From positions 3,850,501 through 3,914,500 of the forward strand of contig NZ_JAPEMI010000001.1 of NCBI RefSeq assembly GCF_026342835.1: a DNA stretch of 64,000 bases, read 5' to 3'. The position numbers and the translations under genes were made by a program. The stretch's first letter is position 1. Each line of letters begins with the position of its first letter. Origin of the DNA: Streptomyces sp. NBC_00154. Its GTDB lineage: Bacteria > Actinomycetota > Actinomycetes > Streptomycetales > Streptomycetaceae. The notes beneath the pieces were generated by a model. That model did no database searches, had not been told where the DNA came from, and saw nothing but the letters and a program-made list of their open reading frames with translations. Positions 19,366 through 28,628 of the stretch are shown here, in pieces.

Positions 19366-21009
19366 TCAGTTGTCCAGTCCTGTGTCAATTCCTGAGGCCT
19401 TCAGGACCCGGTTTCCGGCATCGCCGCCGGCCTCCTCGGCGCCCTCGGCGAGGATCGGGAAACGGCGCGGCGCCACGAAGACCAGTACCAGAAGAGCCAC
19501 CGCCGCGGCCGCTGCGGCCCCGAGGTAGACCTGGTCGACGGCCGCGTCGACGGCCCGCCGCAGATAGTCCGCCCCGGCGGCGGAGAGCGCGCCCGGGTCG
19601 TCCAGTGCGTGCGAGATCGCATCCAGGTCGCCGGGCAGCCCGGGGACGGGCGCGTCGGCGAGCCGGGACGCGAGGACGCCGTTGGCCACGGCCCCGAAGA
19701 GTGCGGCGCCCAGACTCTGGCCGACCTGGCGGCAGAAGAGTACGGAGGCGGTCGTCGTACCGCGTTCGGACCAGCCGACCGTGGACTGGACCCCCACGAT
19801 CAACGGGAGTTGGAACAGCCCCAGCGCCGCACCCAGCAGCAGCATGATCAGGGCCGGCTGCCACGGCTCGCCGGGATACGGCAGCAGCGGGAAGGACAGC
19901 AGGATCAACAGGGTGCCGCTCATGCCGATGATCGCGGTGCGGCGGAACCCGATGCGGTTGTAGACCCGGTTGGACAGGGCCGCCGACACCGGCCAGCTCA
20001 GCGTCATCACGGAGAGCACGAAACCGGCGGCGATCGGCCCGAGGCCGAGGACCGACTGGGCGTACGTCGGCAGGAAGACGGTAGGGGCGACCATCAGCAG
20101 CCCCATCGCGCCCAGGGCCAGATTGACCGAGGCGATGGTCCGCCGCCGCCACACCCAGCCAGGGATGATCGGGTCGGCGGCGCGTCGCTCGATGACGACG
20201 GTCAGTGCGGCGAGCGCGGCGCTCGCGCCCAGCAGGCCGAGCGACGGCGCCGACAGCCAGGGCCAGGCGACACCGCCCTGCACGAGCGCGGTCAGCAGCA
20301 GGGCGCCGGTCGCGAAGACGGCGAGGGCGCCCGCCCAGTCGATACGGAGCCGGGGTGCGCCTGCGGCGCGGCGGGCTCGGGACGGTTCATGGAGGTGGCG
20401 TACGACCAGCCAGAGCGCGACCGCCCCGATCGGCAGATTGATCAGGAAGATCCAGCGCCAGTCGGCGTACGTCGCGAGCAGCCCGCCGACCACCGGCCCT
20501 GCCACGGCGGATGTGGCCCAGACGGTGGACAGTCTGGCCTGGATCCTCGGGCGTTCCTTGAGTGGGTAGAGGTCGGCGGCGATGGTCTGCACCGTGCCCT
20601 GCAGCGCGCCGCCGCCGAGCCCCTGGACGACACGGAAGGCGATCAGGGCGGCCATGTTCCAGGCGGCGGCGCACAGGACCGATCCGGCGAGGAAGAGGAT
20701 GATGCCGGCGATCAGGACCGGCTTGCGGCCGAAGGTGTCGGAGAGCTTGCCGTAGACCGGCAGGGTGACCGTCACGGCCAGCAGGTAGCCGGAGAAGAGC
20801 CAGGAGAAGACGGCGAACCCGCCGAGATCGCCGACGATCTGAGGGACCGCGGTGGAGACGATGGTGCCGTCGATCGCGGTCAGGGCCATGCCGAGCATCA
20901 GCGCGGCCACGACGCGGCCGCGGCCGTGGCCGCGTCGTGCGGTGGGGGAGGGTGCGGGGGCCGGTCCGGACCCCGACATTGCTTCGGTATCGCCGCCCGC
21001 GCCGCCCAC
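19366..21009 (-). CDS. MFS multidrug exporter, DHA2 (14-TM) class
   Basis: Proton-coupled efflux permease. About 14 hydrophobic segments occur in ~547 residues. Motif A is recognisable as GKLSDTFGRKP, motif C as AVAGPVVGGLLA, and the DHA2 pattern DGTIVSTAVPQIV is seen in TM1. The frame extends to 21141 through repeat DNA, so the start is a judgement: GTG 21009 has AAGGAA 5 bases upstream, while ATG 20979 (MSGSGPAPAP) has a weaker site. No regulator gene is adjacent, but two copies of a 19-bp repeat lie just upstream. Substrate unknown. Confidence 0.88.
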   Translation of the reverse strand: MGGAGGDTEAMSGSGPAPAPSPTARRGHGRGRVVAALMLGMALTAIDGTIVSTAVPQIVGDLGGFAVFSWLFSGYLLAVTVTLPVYGKLSDTFGRKPVLIAGIILFLAGSVLCAAAWNMAALIAFRVVQGLGGGALQGTVQTIAADLYPLKERPRIQARLSTVWATSAVAGPVVGGLLATYADWRWIFLINLPIGAVALWLVVRHLHEPSRARRAAGAPRLRIDWAGALAVFATGALLLTALVQGGVAWPWLSAPSLGLLGASAALAALTVVIERRAADPIIPGWVWRRRTIASVNLALGAMGLLMVAPTVFLPTYAQSVLGLGPIAAGFVLSVMTLSWPVSAALSNRVYNRIGFRRTAIIGMSGTLLILLSFPLLPYPGEPWQPALIMLLLGAALGLFQLPLIVGVQSTVGWSERGTTTASVLFCRQVGQSLGAALFGAVANGVLASRLADAPVPGLPGDLDAISHALDDPGALSAAGADYLRRAVDAAVDQVYLGAAAAAAVALLVLVFVAPRRFPILAEGAEEAGGDAGNRVLKASGIDTGLDN

Positions 21010-21103
21010 AAAGATTCCTTCCCTATGCACGTACTTTCCCGGGGACACTGTCTCACCCGTTGCCGTGCCAGGACACCGGAACAGCCACGGCTGCCCGCGA
21101 CCG

Positions 21104-21155
21104 CCCATGGGCGGAGACCCCTGAGATCCGGCTCCACCCATGGGCGGAGACCCCT
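21104..21155. repeat. Two 19-bp direct repeats, operator-like
   Basis: Identical copies at 21104-21122 and 21137-21155, with a 33-base period, each starting with the palindromic core CCCATGGG followed by CGGAGACCCCT. They sit roughly 95 to 145 bases upstream of the likely MFS start, a position suited to transcriptional control. The spacing of about three helical turns would place both sites on one DNA face. Confidence 0.6.
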
Positions 21156-21336
21156 AGGGGTAGCTCCTTACTTCCGGCCAGGGACGGTTCCTCCCGGCGG
21201 AGGACGTGGCGGAGGGGTCCCGTTCCTTAGCGTGTTCCTACACCGCGATTGCGGCTGACCGCAGGGGGCGGGGTGGGGAAAACCCCACCTGAAGACTGCG
21301 CTGGGCACCAGCGCGCCGATCGCCGTCAGGCCCCAG

Positions 21337-21381
21337 ACTCAGTACGTACACAACGACGCACTCAGTACGTACACCACGACG
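21337..21381. repeat. Two 22-bp direct repeats upstream of the ABC exporter
   Basis: Copies at 21337-21358 and 21360-21381 differ at one base. Each contains CAGTACGTAC, with the self-complementary octamer GTACGTAC, in a 23-base period. They end 31 bases before the GTG start of the ATPase gene, overlapping where a promoter or operator would be. Confidence 0.6.
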
Positions 21382-21412
21382 TCCAGGCATCGACCGACAT
21401 AGGAGAATTACC

Positions 21413-22201
21413 GTGACAACGGCTGTAACCATTCCCAGGCACGGGGGCACTGGAGGGCGTACGGCCGTCGCTGCGCGAGCGCGCCAGGTCGTCAAGGCGT
21501 ACGGAGCGGGGGAGACCCGGGTCGTCGCGCTCGACCATGTCGATGTGGACATCGCCCGCGGGCAGTTCACGGCGATCATGGGCCCGTCCGGCTCCGGCAA
21601 GTCGACGCTGATGCACTGCCTGGCCGGTCTGGACACGGTGACCTCGGGCGAGATCCACCTGGACGAAACCGAGATCACGAAGCTCAAGGACAAGAAGCTC
21701 ACCCAGCTCCGCCGGGACCGGATCGGCTTCATCTTCCAGGCGTTCAACCTGCTCCCGACGCTCAACGCGCTGGAGAACATCACGCTGCCGATGGACATCG
21801 CGGGCCGCAAGCCCGACGCCGACTGGCTGCAGCAGGTCGTGGATACGGTCGGTCTCGCCGAGCGGCTCAAGCACCGCCCCACCGAGCTCTCCGGCGGCCA
21901 GCAGCAGCGTGTCGCGGTGGCCCGGGCGCTCGCCGCCCGCCCGGAGATCATCTTTGGTGACGAGCCCACCGGGAACCTGGACTCGCGGGCCGGCGCCGAG
22001 GTGCTGACCTTCCTGCGCAAGTCGGTCGACGAGCTGAACCAGACCATCGTCATGGTCACCCACGACCCGGTGGCCGCCTCCTACGCGGACCGGGTGCTGT
22101 ACCTCGCGGACGGTCGCATCGTCGACGAGATGCACAACCCGACGGCCGACCAGGTCCTCGACCGCATGAAGGACTTCGACGCGCGCGGGCGGACGTCATG
22201 A
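21413..22201 (+). CDS. ABC transporter ATP-binding protein, MacB/LolD type
   Basis: The 262-residue ATPase powers the FtsX-like permease encoded next. Walker A is GPSGSGKST, the Q-loop region is FIFQAFNLLPTL, the signature is LSGGQQQRVAVARAL, Walker B is IIFGDEPTGNLDS, and the switch His is in VMVTHD. The GTG start has AGGAG about 9 bases upstream, and the stop overlaps the permease start by 4 bases. MacB-type systems use mechanotransmission to expel or extract envelope substrates such as peptides or lipids rather than classical import. The 22-bp repeats upstream probably control the pair. Confidence 0.93.
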   Translation: MTTAVTIPRHGGTGGRTAVAARARQVVKAYGAGETRVVALDHVDVDIARGQFTAIMGPSGSGKSTLMHCLAGLDTVTSGEIHLDETEITKLKDKKLTQLRRDRIGFIFQAFNLLPTLNALENITLPMDIAGRKPDADWLQQVVDTVGLAERLKHRPTELSGGQQQRVAVARALAARPEIIFGDEPTGNLDSRAGAEVLTFLRKSVDELNQTIVMVTHDPVAASYADRVLYLADGRIVDEMHNPTADQVLDRMKDFDARGRTS

Positions 22202-24783
22202 CCGTCTGGAAGACCTCGGTGCGCAACTTCTTTGCGCACAAGGGACGGATGGCGCTCTCCGCCGTGGCGGTCCTGCTGTCGGTGGCGTTCGTGTGCGGCA
22301 CGCTCGTCTTCACCGACACGATGAACACCACGTTCGACAAGCTGTTCGCGGCGACCTCGGCCGATGTCACCGTCAGCCCCAGGACCGCGCAGGGCGCCGA
22401 CGAGATGCCGCAGAACGGCAGGCCCGTCTCGCTGCCCGCCGCAGCAGTCGAACAGGCCAGGAAGGCGGACGGGGTGAAGACCGCCGAGGGTGCGGTCACC
22501 AGCATGTCCGTCACCGTCGTCGACAGCCACGACAAGAACATGGGCTCCTCGACCGGCGCCCCGACGATCGCAGGCAACTGGACGCAGAACGACCTGCGTT
22601 CGATGGAGATCACCTCCGGTCACGCACCGCGCGGACCGACCGAGGTCATGGTCGACGCCGACACCGCGGACAAGCACCACCTGAAGATCGGTGACGAGTT
22701 GCGCACCATCGCCGTCACCGGCGACATCAGGGCGAAGATCAGCGGTATCGCCTCCTTCAAGGTCACCAACCCGGGTGCGGCCGTCGTCTACCTGGACACC
22801 GCCACCGCGCAGGCCAAGCTGCTCGGCAAGCCCGGTGTCTTCACCCACATCTCCGTCACCGCCGAACCCGGTGTCAGTGACACGCAGTTGAAGAAGAACG
22901 TCGCCACCGTCCTCGGTGACAGCGCCGCGTACAAGCTCCAGACCCAGCAGGAGGCCGCGGACGCCAACAAGGACTCGATGGGCTCCTTCCTCGACGTGAT
23001 GAAGTACGCGATGCTCGGCTTCGCCGGGATCGCCTTCCTCGTCGGCATCTTCCTCATCGTCAACACCTTCTCGATGCTGGTGGCCCAGCGCACCCGTGAG
23101 ATCGGCCTGATGCGGGCCATCGGCTCCAGCCGCCGGCAGGTCAACCGGTCCGTGCTGGTCGAGGCGCTGTTCCTCGGCTCGGTCGGCTCCGTCCTCGGCG
23201 TCGGTGCCGGAATCGGTGTCGCCGTCGGCCTGATGAAGCTCATGAACTCCATGGGGATGAACCTGTCCACCGAGGACCTCACGATCGCCTGGACGACTCC
23301 GGTGCTCGGGCTGGCGCTCGGCGTCATCGTCACCGTCGTCGCCGCGTACGTCCCGGCCCGCCGGGCCGGGAAGATCTCCCCGATGGCCGCCCTGCGCGAC
23401 GCCGGCACCCCGGCGGACGGCCGCGCCGGCCGGGTACGGGCCGTGATCGGTCTGGCCCTCACGGCCGCCGGTGCCGCCGCCCTGTACACCGCGGCGCAGG
23501 CCGACAGGGCGAGCGACGGATCGCTCTTCCTCGGTGTCGGTGTGGTCTTCACCCTGATCGGCTTCATCGTGATCGGCCCGCTGCTGGCCGGTTTCGTGGT
23601 CCGGGTGCTCAGCACAGTGGTGCTGCGGATGTTCGGCCCGGTCGGACGGATGGCGGAGCGCAACGCGCTGCGCAACCCGCGGCGTACCGGAGCGACCGGA
23701 GCGGCCCTGATGATCGGCCTGGCGCTGGTCGCCTGCCTCTCCGTCGTCGGCTCGTCGATGGTCGCCTCGGCGACCGAGGAGCTCGACAGGTCGGTCGGCG
23801 CGGACTTCATCGTCCAGCCGAGCGGTAACCCGCCCCAGCCGATCGTGCCGCAGGCCGCGAAGGCCCTGGAGGCCGTCCCGGGTATCGAGCACATCACCAA
23901 CTACAAGTCGGTCAGCGCCAAGCTCACCGCCCCCGACGGAGCGGTCGAGGACGAAGGTGTCGTCGCCGCGGACCCGACGTACAAGGACGACCTGCGCCGC
24001 GAGACGGTCTCCGGGAACCTGGCCGACGCCTACGGCAAGGACGCCATGTCGGTCGGCGACGCGTACGCCACCCGACACAAGGTCGAGGTCGGCGACCGGA
24101 TCACCGTCGCGTTCAGGGACGGCGGGACGGCGAAGCTGAAGGTCGCCGCGATCACCTCGGACGACACGAACGTCGACAAGGGCGCGATGTACACCAACAT
24201 CACGACCGCCGAGAAGTACGTCCCCGCCGACAAGATGCCGAAGAACATGATCATGTTCGCCAAGGCGCAGGACGGCAAGGAGAAGGAGGCGTACGCCGCC
24301 CTCAAGGACGCCCTCGCCCCGTACCCGCAGTACACCGTGCAGAACCAGGCCGACTTCAAGCAGGACCTGAAGGACCAGATCGGCCAGCTGCTGAACATCG
24401 TCTACGGTCTGCTGGCGCTCGCGATCATCGTCGCGGTGCTCGGTGTGGTGAACACTCTGGCCCTGTCGGTGGTCGAGCGGACCAGGGAGATCGGCCTGAT
24501 GCGTGCCATCGGCCTCTCCCGGCGCCAGCTGCGCCGCATGATCCGCCTGGAGTCGGTGGTCATCGCCCTCTTCGGTGCCCTGCTCGGCCTGGGCCTGGGC
24601 ATGGGCTGGGGCACGGCCGCGCAGAAGCTGCTGGCCCTGGAAGGCCTCGGCGTGCTCGAGATTCCGTGGCCGACGATCCTCACGGTCTTCGTCGGCTCGG
24701 CCTTCGTCGGCCTGTTCGCGGCCCTGGTCCCGGCGTTCCGGGCGGGCCGGATGAACGTGCTGAACGCGATCGCCACCGAATAG
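22198..24783 (+). CDS. FtsX-like ABC transporter permease
   Basis: The 861-residue permease has a first membrane helix (~residues 15-37), a ~220-residue extracytoplasmic domain, three helices with the FtsX core (VNTFSMLVAQRTREIGLMRAIGSSRRQV), then a second, similar unit: helices, an external domain of ~200 residues, and a repeat of the core (VVERTREIGLMRAIGLSRRQLRR). This is the fused double-FtsX form found in actinobacteria. The ATGA overlap couples it to the ATPase. Like the 57-60 kb system it has no dedicated accessory protein. Substrate unknown. Confidence 0.92.
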   Translation: MTVWKTSVRNFFAHKGRMALSAVAVLLSVAFVCGTLVFTDTMNTTFDKLFAATSADVTVSPRTAQGADEMPQNGRPVSLPAAAVEQARKADGVKTAEGAVTSMSVTVVDSHDKNMGSSTGAPTIAGNWTQNDLRSMEITSGHAPRGPTEVMVDADTADKHHLKIGDELRTIAVTGDIRAKISGIASFKVTNPGAAVVYLDTATAQAKLLGKPGVFTHISVTAEPGVSDTQLKKNVATVLGDSAAYKLQTQQEAADANKDSMGSFLDVMKYAMLGFAGIAFLVGIFLIVNTFSMLVAQRTREIGLMRAIGSSRRQVNRSVLVEALFLGSVGSVLGVGAGIGVAVGLMKLMNSMGMNLSTEDLTIAWTTPVLGLALGVIVTVVAAYVPARRAGKISPMAALRDAGTPADGRAGRVRAVIGLALTAAGAAALYTAAQADRASDGSLFLGVGVVFTLIGFIVIGPLLAGFVVRVLSTVVLRMFGPVGRMAERNALRNPRRTGATGAALMIGLALVACLSVVGSSMVASATEELDRSVGADFIVQPSGNPPQPIVPQAAKALEAVPGIEHITNYKSVSAKLTAPDGAVEDEGVVAADPTYKDDLRRETVSGNLADAYGKDAMSVGDAYATRHKVEVGDRITVAFRDGGTAKLKVAAITSDDTNVDKGAMYTNITTAEKYVPADKMPKNMIMFAKAQDGKEKEAYAALKDALAPYPQYTVQNQADFKQDLKDQIGQLLNIVYGLLALAIIVAVLGVVNTLALSVVERTREIGLMRAIGLSRRQLRRMIRLESVVIALFGALLGLGLGMGWGTAAQKLLALEGLGVLEIPWPTILTVFVGSAFVGLFAALVPAFRAGRMNVLNAIATE

Positions 24784-25097
24784 CGGTCGCGGAGATCCAC
24801 GTAGGATGACTGGTCCGGCCCCGGGTGTTCCTCCAAACACCCGGGGCCGGATGCGTTGCCGCTGCTCCCCGTGCGGCGCCCCTGCGCGCGGGGGGACGAC
24901 GTGCCGTCCGACGTCGCCGGCCGGAGCCGGAGGGCGACCGGATCCGGCCCGCCGAGCCGGATTGCGGGCGCGGGTGTCACAGGGGAGTCGTACGCTGGGA
25001 ACCCCCGGCCCGTGAAACGTGTCGGGCCCTTCGCGTTGCCCCCTGGCAGCAGCCGGCTGCCGGAACCTCGCCCTCGTAACCCGGACGGAAGCCCTTC
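24784..25097. other. 314-base intergenic region before mfd
   Basis: Holds the terminator at 24814-24851, then a G+C-rich leader for mfd with a short GGCCCG/CGGGCC hairpin near 25008-25030. No ORF with convincing coding features is seen. Confidence 0.6.
24814..24851 (+). terminator. Strong terminator after the ABC permease
   Basis: A perfect 16-bp stem (24814-24829 with 24836-24851, core GGCCCCGGGTGTT) and a 6-base loop, beginning 31 bases after the permease stop. No T-tract. Confidence 0.85.
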
Positions 25098-28000
25098 ATG
25101 AGCCTGCACGGTCTGCTGGATGTCGTCGTACGTGACCCGGCACTCGCCGAAGCGGTGAAGGCCGCCACCGACGGCCACCGGATGCATGTCGACCTCGTCG
25201 GCCCTGCCGCTGCCCGCCCCTTCGCCGTGGCCGCACTGGCCCGCGAGGCCGGGCGGACGGTGCTTGCCGTCACCGCGACCGGACGGGAGGCGGAGGATCT
25301 GGCCGCCGCCCTGCGGACGCTGCTGCCCCCGGACAGCATCGCCGAGTTCCCGTCCTGGGAGACCCTGCCGCACGAGCGGCTCTCACCGCGCTCCGACACG
25401 GTGGGCCGCCGCCTCGCCGTGCTGCGCCGGCTCGCGCACCCGAGGGCCGACGACCCGGAGACCGGCCCGGTCAGCGTCGTCGTCGCACCGGTGCGTTCCG
25501 TACTGCAGCCGCAGGTCAAGGGGCTCGGCGACCTGGAGCCTGTGGCGCTGCGCATCGGCCAGAGCGCCGATCTCGGCAAGACCGTCGAGGCGCTCGCGGC
25601 GGCCGCGTACTCCCGGGTCGAACTGGTCGAGAAGCGCGGGGAGTTCGCCGTCCGTGGCGGCATTCTGGACGTTTTCCCGCCGACCGAGGAGCACCCCCTC
25701 CGGGTGGAGTTCTGGGGCGACGACGTCGAGGAGATCCGCTACTTCAAGATCGCCGACCAGCGGTCGTTGGAGATCGCCGAGCACGGGCTGTGGGCGCCGC
25801 CCTGCCGTGAGCTGCTGCTCACCGACGAGGTACGCGAACGGGCCGCCGCCCTCGCCGAACGCCACCCGGAGCTGGGCGAGCTGCTCGGCAAGATCGCCGA
25901 GGGGATCGCGGTGGAGGGCATGGAGTCCCTCGCCCCGGTCCTTGTCGACGACATGGAGCTGCTGCTCGACGTGCTGCCCAAGGGGTCGATGGCGCTGGTC
26001 TGCGACCCCGAGCGGGTCCGCACCAGGGCCGCGGACCTGGTCGCCACCAGCCAGGAGTTCCTCCAGGCGTCCTGGGCGGCGACGGCCGGTGGCGGCGAGG
26101 CCCCGATCGATGTCGACGCCGCCTCCCTGTGGGGCATCGCGGACGTCCGCGACCGGGCCCGCGAGCTGAACATGATGTGGTGGTCGGTCTCCCCGTTCGC
26201 CGCCGACGCCGAGCTCGACGAAGACACGCTGAAGCTCACGATGCACGCCCCGGAGTCGTACCGCGGCGACACCGCCCGGGCGCTCGCCGACACCAAGGGC
26301 TGGCTCGCCGAAGGCTGGCGCACGGTGTACGTCACCGAGGGCCATGGGCTCGCCGCCCGTACCGTCGAGGTGCTCGGCGGCGAAGGCATCCCGGCCCGCC
26401 TCGACGCGGACCTGGCGGAGATCTCGCCGTCCGTCGTCCATGTCTCGTGCGGTGCGATCGACCACGGCTTCGTCGACCCGGCGCTGAAGCTCGCCGTCCT
26501 CACCGAGACGGACCTGACCGGTCAGCGCACCGCCACCAAGGACCTGGGCCGGATGCCGGCCCGCCGCCGCAAGACCATCGACCCGCTGACGCTGGAGACG
26601 GGCGACTACATCGTCCACGAGCAGCACGGTGTGGGCCGCTACATCGAGATGGTGCAGCGCACGGTGCAGGGCGCCACCCGCGAGTACCTCCTCGTCGAGT
26701 ACGCGCCCGCCAAGCGCGGCCAGCCCGGCGACCGCCTCTACATCCCGACCGACCAGCTGGAGCAGGTCACCAAGTACGTCGGCGGCGAGGCCCCCACCCT
26801 GCACCGGCTCGGCGGCGCCGACTGGACGAAGACCAAGGCGCGCGCCAAGAAGGCCGTCAAGGAGATCGCAGCCGACCTCATCAAGCTGTACTCGGCGCGG
26901 ATGGCGGCGCCCGGCCATGTCTTCGGCCCCGACACCCCGTGGCAGCGCGAACTGGAGGACGCCTTCCCGTACGTGGAGACGCCGGACCAGCTCACCACGA
27001 TCGCCGAGGTCAAGGAGGACATGGAGAAGTCGGTCCCGATGGACCGGCTGATCTGCGGCGACGTCGGCTACGGCAAGACGGAGATCGCGGTGCGCGCCGC
27101 GTTCAAGGCGGTGCAGGACGGCAAGCAGGTGGCCGTCCTCGTCCCCACGACGCTCCTGGTCCAGCAGCACTACGGCACGTTCACCGAGCGCTACTCCCAA
27201 TTCCCGGTCAGCGTGCGGGCGCTGAGCCGCTTCCAGTCCGATTCCGAGTCGAAGACGACCCTTCAGGGTTTGCGCGAGGGCTCCGTGGACCTGGTCATCG
27301 GCACGCACCGCCTGTTCTCCTCGGAGACGAAGTTCAAGGACCTGGGGCTGGTCATCGTCGACGAGGAGCAGCGCTTCGGCGTCGAGCACAAGGAGCAGCT
27401 GAAGAAGCTACGGGCCAACGTCGACGTCCTCACCATGTCCGCGACGCCGATCCCCCGCACGCTCGAGATGGCTGTCACCGGCATCCGCGAGATGTCGACG
27501 ATCACCACACCTCCCGAGGAGCGCCACCCGGTTCTGACCTTCGTCGGCCCGTACGAGGAGAAGCAGATCGGCGCGGCCATCCGTCGCGAACTGCTGCGTG
27601 AGGGGCAGACGTTCTACATCCACAACCGTGTCGAGTCCATCGACCGTGCGGCCGCCCGCCTCCGCGAGATCGTCCCCGAGGCGCGGATCGCGACCGCACA
27701 CGGGCAGATGTCGGAACAGGCCCTGGAGCAGGTCGTCGTCGACTTCTGGGAGAAGAAGTTCGACGTCCTGGTCTCCACGACGATCGTCGAGTCCGGCATC
27801 GACATCTCCAACGCCAACACGCTGATCGTGGAGCGCGGCGACAACTTCGGCCTCTCCCAGCTCCACCAGCTGCGCGGCCGTGTCGGCCGTGGCCGGGAGC
27901 GCGGTTACGCGTACTTCCTGTACCCGCCGGAGAAGCCGCTCACCGAGACGGCCCACGAGCGGCTGGCCACGATCGCCCAGCACACGGAGATGGGTGCGGG

Positions 28001-28628
28001 CATGTACGTGGCCATGAAGGACCTGGAGATCCGCGGCGCCGGAAACCTTCTGGGCGGCGAACAGTCCGGCCATATCGCGGGCGTCGGCTTCGACCTGTAC
28101 GTACGCATGGTCGGCGAGGCCGTCGCCGACTACCGGGCCTCGCTCGAAGGCGGCGTCGAGGAGGAGCCGCCGCTGGAGGTCAAGATCGAGCTCCCGGTCG
28201 ACGCGCACGTCCCGCACGAGTACGCGCCCGGCGAGCGGCTGCGCCTCCAGGCGTACCGGGCGATCGCGTCCGCCACCACGGAGGCCGACATCAAGGCGGT
28301 CCGCGAGGAGCTCACCGACCGGTACGGCAAGCTCCCGGAGCCGGTCGAGAACCTCCTGCTGGTCGCGGGCCTGCGGATGCTGGCCCGCGCCTGTGGCGTC
28401 GGCGACATCGTGCTCCAGGGGCCGAACATCCGGTTCGCCCCGGTGGAACTGCGTGAGTCGCAGGAACTGCGCCTGAAGCGCCTCTACCCGAAGACGGTGA
28501 TCAAGCCGGCTCTCCACCAGATCCTGGTCCCGCGTCCGACCACCGGAAGGGTCGGCGGCAAGCCGGTCGTCGGCCGCGAACTGCTGGCCTGGACCGGCGA
28601 GTTCCTCACGACGATTCTGGGGTCGTGA
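25098..28628 (+). CDS. mfd: Transcription-repair coupling factor Mfd
   Basis: Removes RNA polymerase stalled at DNA damage and recruits UvrA. The 1176-residue protein has the N-terminal UvrB-homology region (WETLPHERLSPRSDTVGRR), the RNA-polymerase interaction domain (DYIVHEQHGVGRY ... LYIPTDQLEQV, ~residues 500-560), a helicase core with motif I GDVGYGKTEIAVRAAF, motif II DEEQRFGV, motif III SATPIPRTL and motif VI QLRGRVGRGRERGYAY, and a C-terminal TRCF domain. ATG 25098 opens the frame. Its 3' end overlaps the convergent tetR gene by 23 bases. Confidence 0.97.
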   Translation: MSLHGLLDVVVRDPALAEAVKAATDGHRMHVDLVGPAAARPFAVAALAREAGRTVLAVTATGREAEDLAAALRTLLPPDSIAEFPSWETLPHERLSPRSDTVGRRLAVLRRLAHPRADDPETGPVSVVVAPVRSVLQPQVKGLGDLEPVALRIGQSADLGKTVEALAAAAYSRVELVEKRGEFAVRGGILDVFPPTEEHPLRVEFWGDDVEEIRYFKIADQRSLEIAEHGLWAPPCRELLLTDEVRERAAALAERHPELGELLGKIAEGIAVEGMESLAPVLVDDMELLLDVLPKGSMALVCDPERVRTRAADLVATSQEFLQASWAATAGGGEAPIDVDAASLWGIADVRDRARELNMMWWSVSPFAADAELDEDTLKLTMHAPESYRGDTARALADTKGWLAEGWRTVYVTEGHGLAARTVEVLGGEGIPARLDADLAEISPSVVHVSCGAIDHGFVDPALKLAVLTETDLTGQRTATKDLGRMPARRRKTIDPLTLETGDYIVHEQHGVGRYIEMVQRTVQGATREYLLVEYAPAKRGQPGDRLYIPTDQLEQVTKYVGGEAPTLHRLGGADWTKTKARAKKAVKEIAADLIKLYSARMAAPGHVFGPDTPWQRELEDAFPYVETPDQLTTIAEVKEDMEKSVPMDRLICGDVGYGKTEIAVRAAFKAVQDGKQVAVLVPTTLLVQQHYGTFTERYSQFPVSVRALSRFQSDSESKTTLQGLREGSVDLVIGTHRLFSSETKFKDLGLVIVDEEQRFGVEHKEQLKKLRANVDVLTMSATPIPRTLEMAVTGIREMSTITTPPEERHPVLTFVGPYEEKQIGAAIRRELLREGQTFYIHNRVESIDRAAARLREIVPEARIATAHGQMSEQALEQVVVDFWEKKFDVLVSTTIVESGIDISNANTLIVERGDNFGLSQLHQLRGRVGRGRERGYAYFLYPPEKPLTETAHERLATIAQHTEMGAGMYVAMKDLEIRGAGNLLGGEQSGHIAGVGFDLYVRMVGEAVADYRASLEGGVEEEPPLEVKIELPVDAHVPHEYAPGERLRLQAYRAIASATTEADIKAVREELTDRYGKLPEPVENLLLVAGLRMLARACGVGDIVLQGPNIRFAPVELRESQELRLKRLYPKTVIKPALHQILVPRPTTGRVGGKPVVGRELLAWTGEFLTTILGS

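Larger units (their letters stand above)
21010..21412. other. 403-base divergent intergenic region
   Basis: Lies between the MFS exporter (minus) and the ABC ATPase (plus). It contains a repeat pair near the MFS gene (21104-21155), the palindrome CCCCTAGGGG at 21151-21160, and a second, unrelated repeat pair just before the ABC gene (21337-21381). No convincing gene is seen. Confidence 0.7.

Noticed and set aside
22081..24840. 919-codon minus-strand frame opposite the ABC permease
   Set aside because: It mirrors the permease, is low-complexity and charged, and has no domains; an artefact of high G+C third-position bias.
25383..27389. 668-codon minus-strand frame inside mfd
   Set aside because: Antisense shadow of a well-conserved gene; no ribosome site or family motif.
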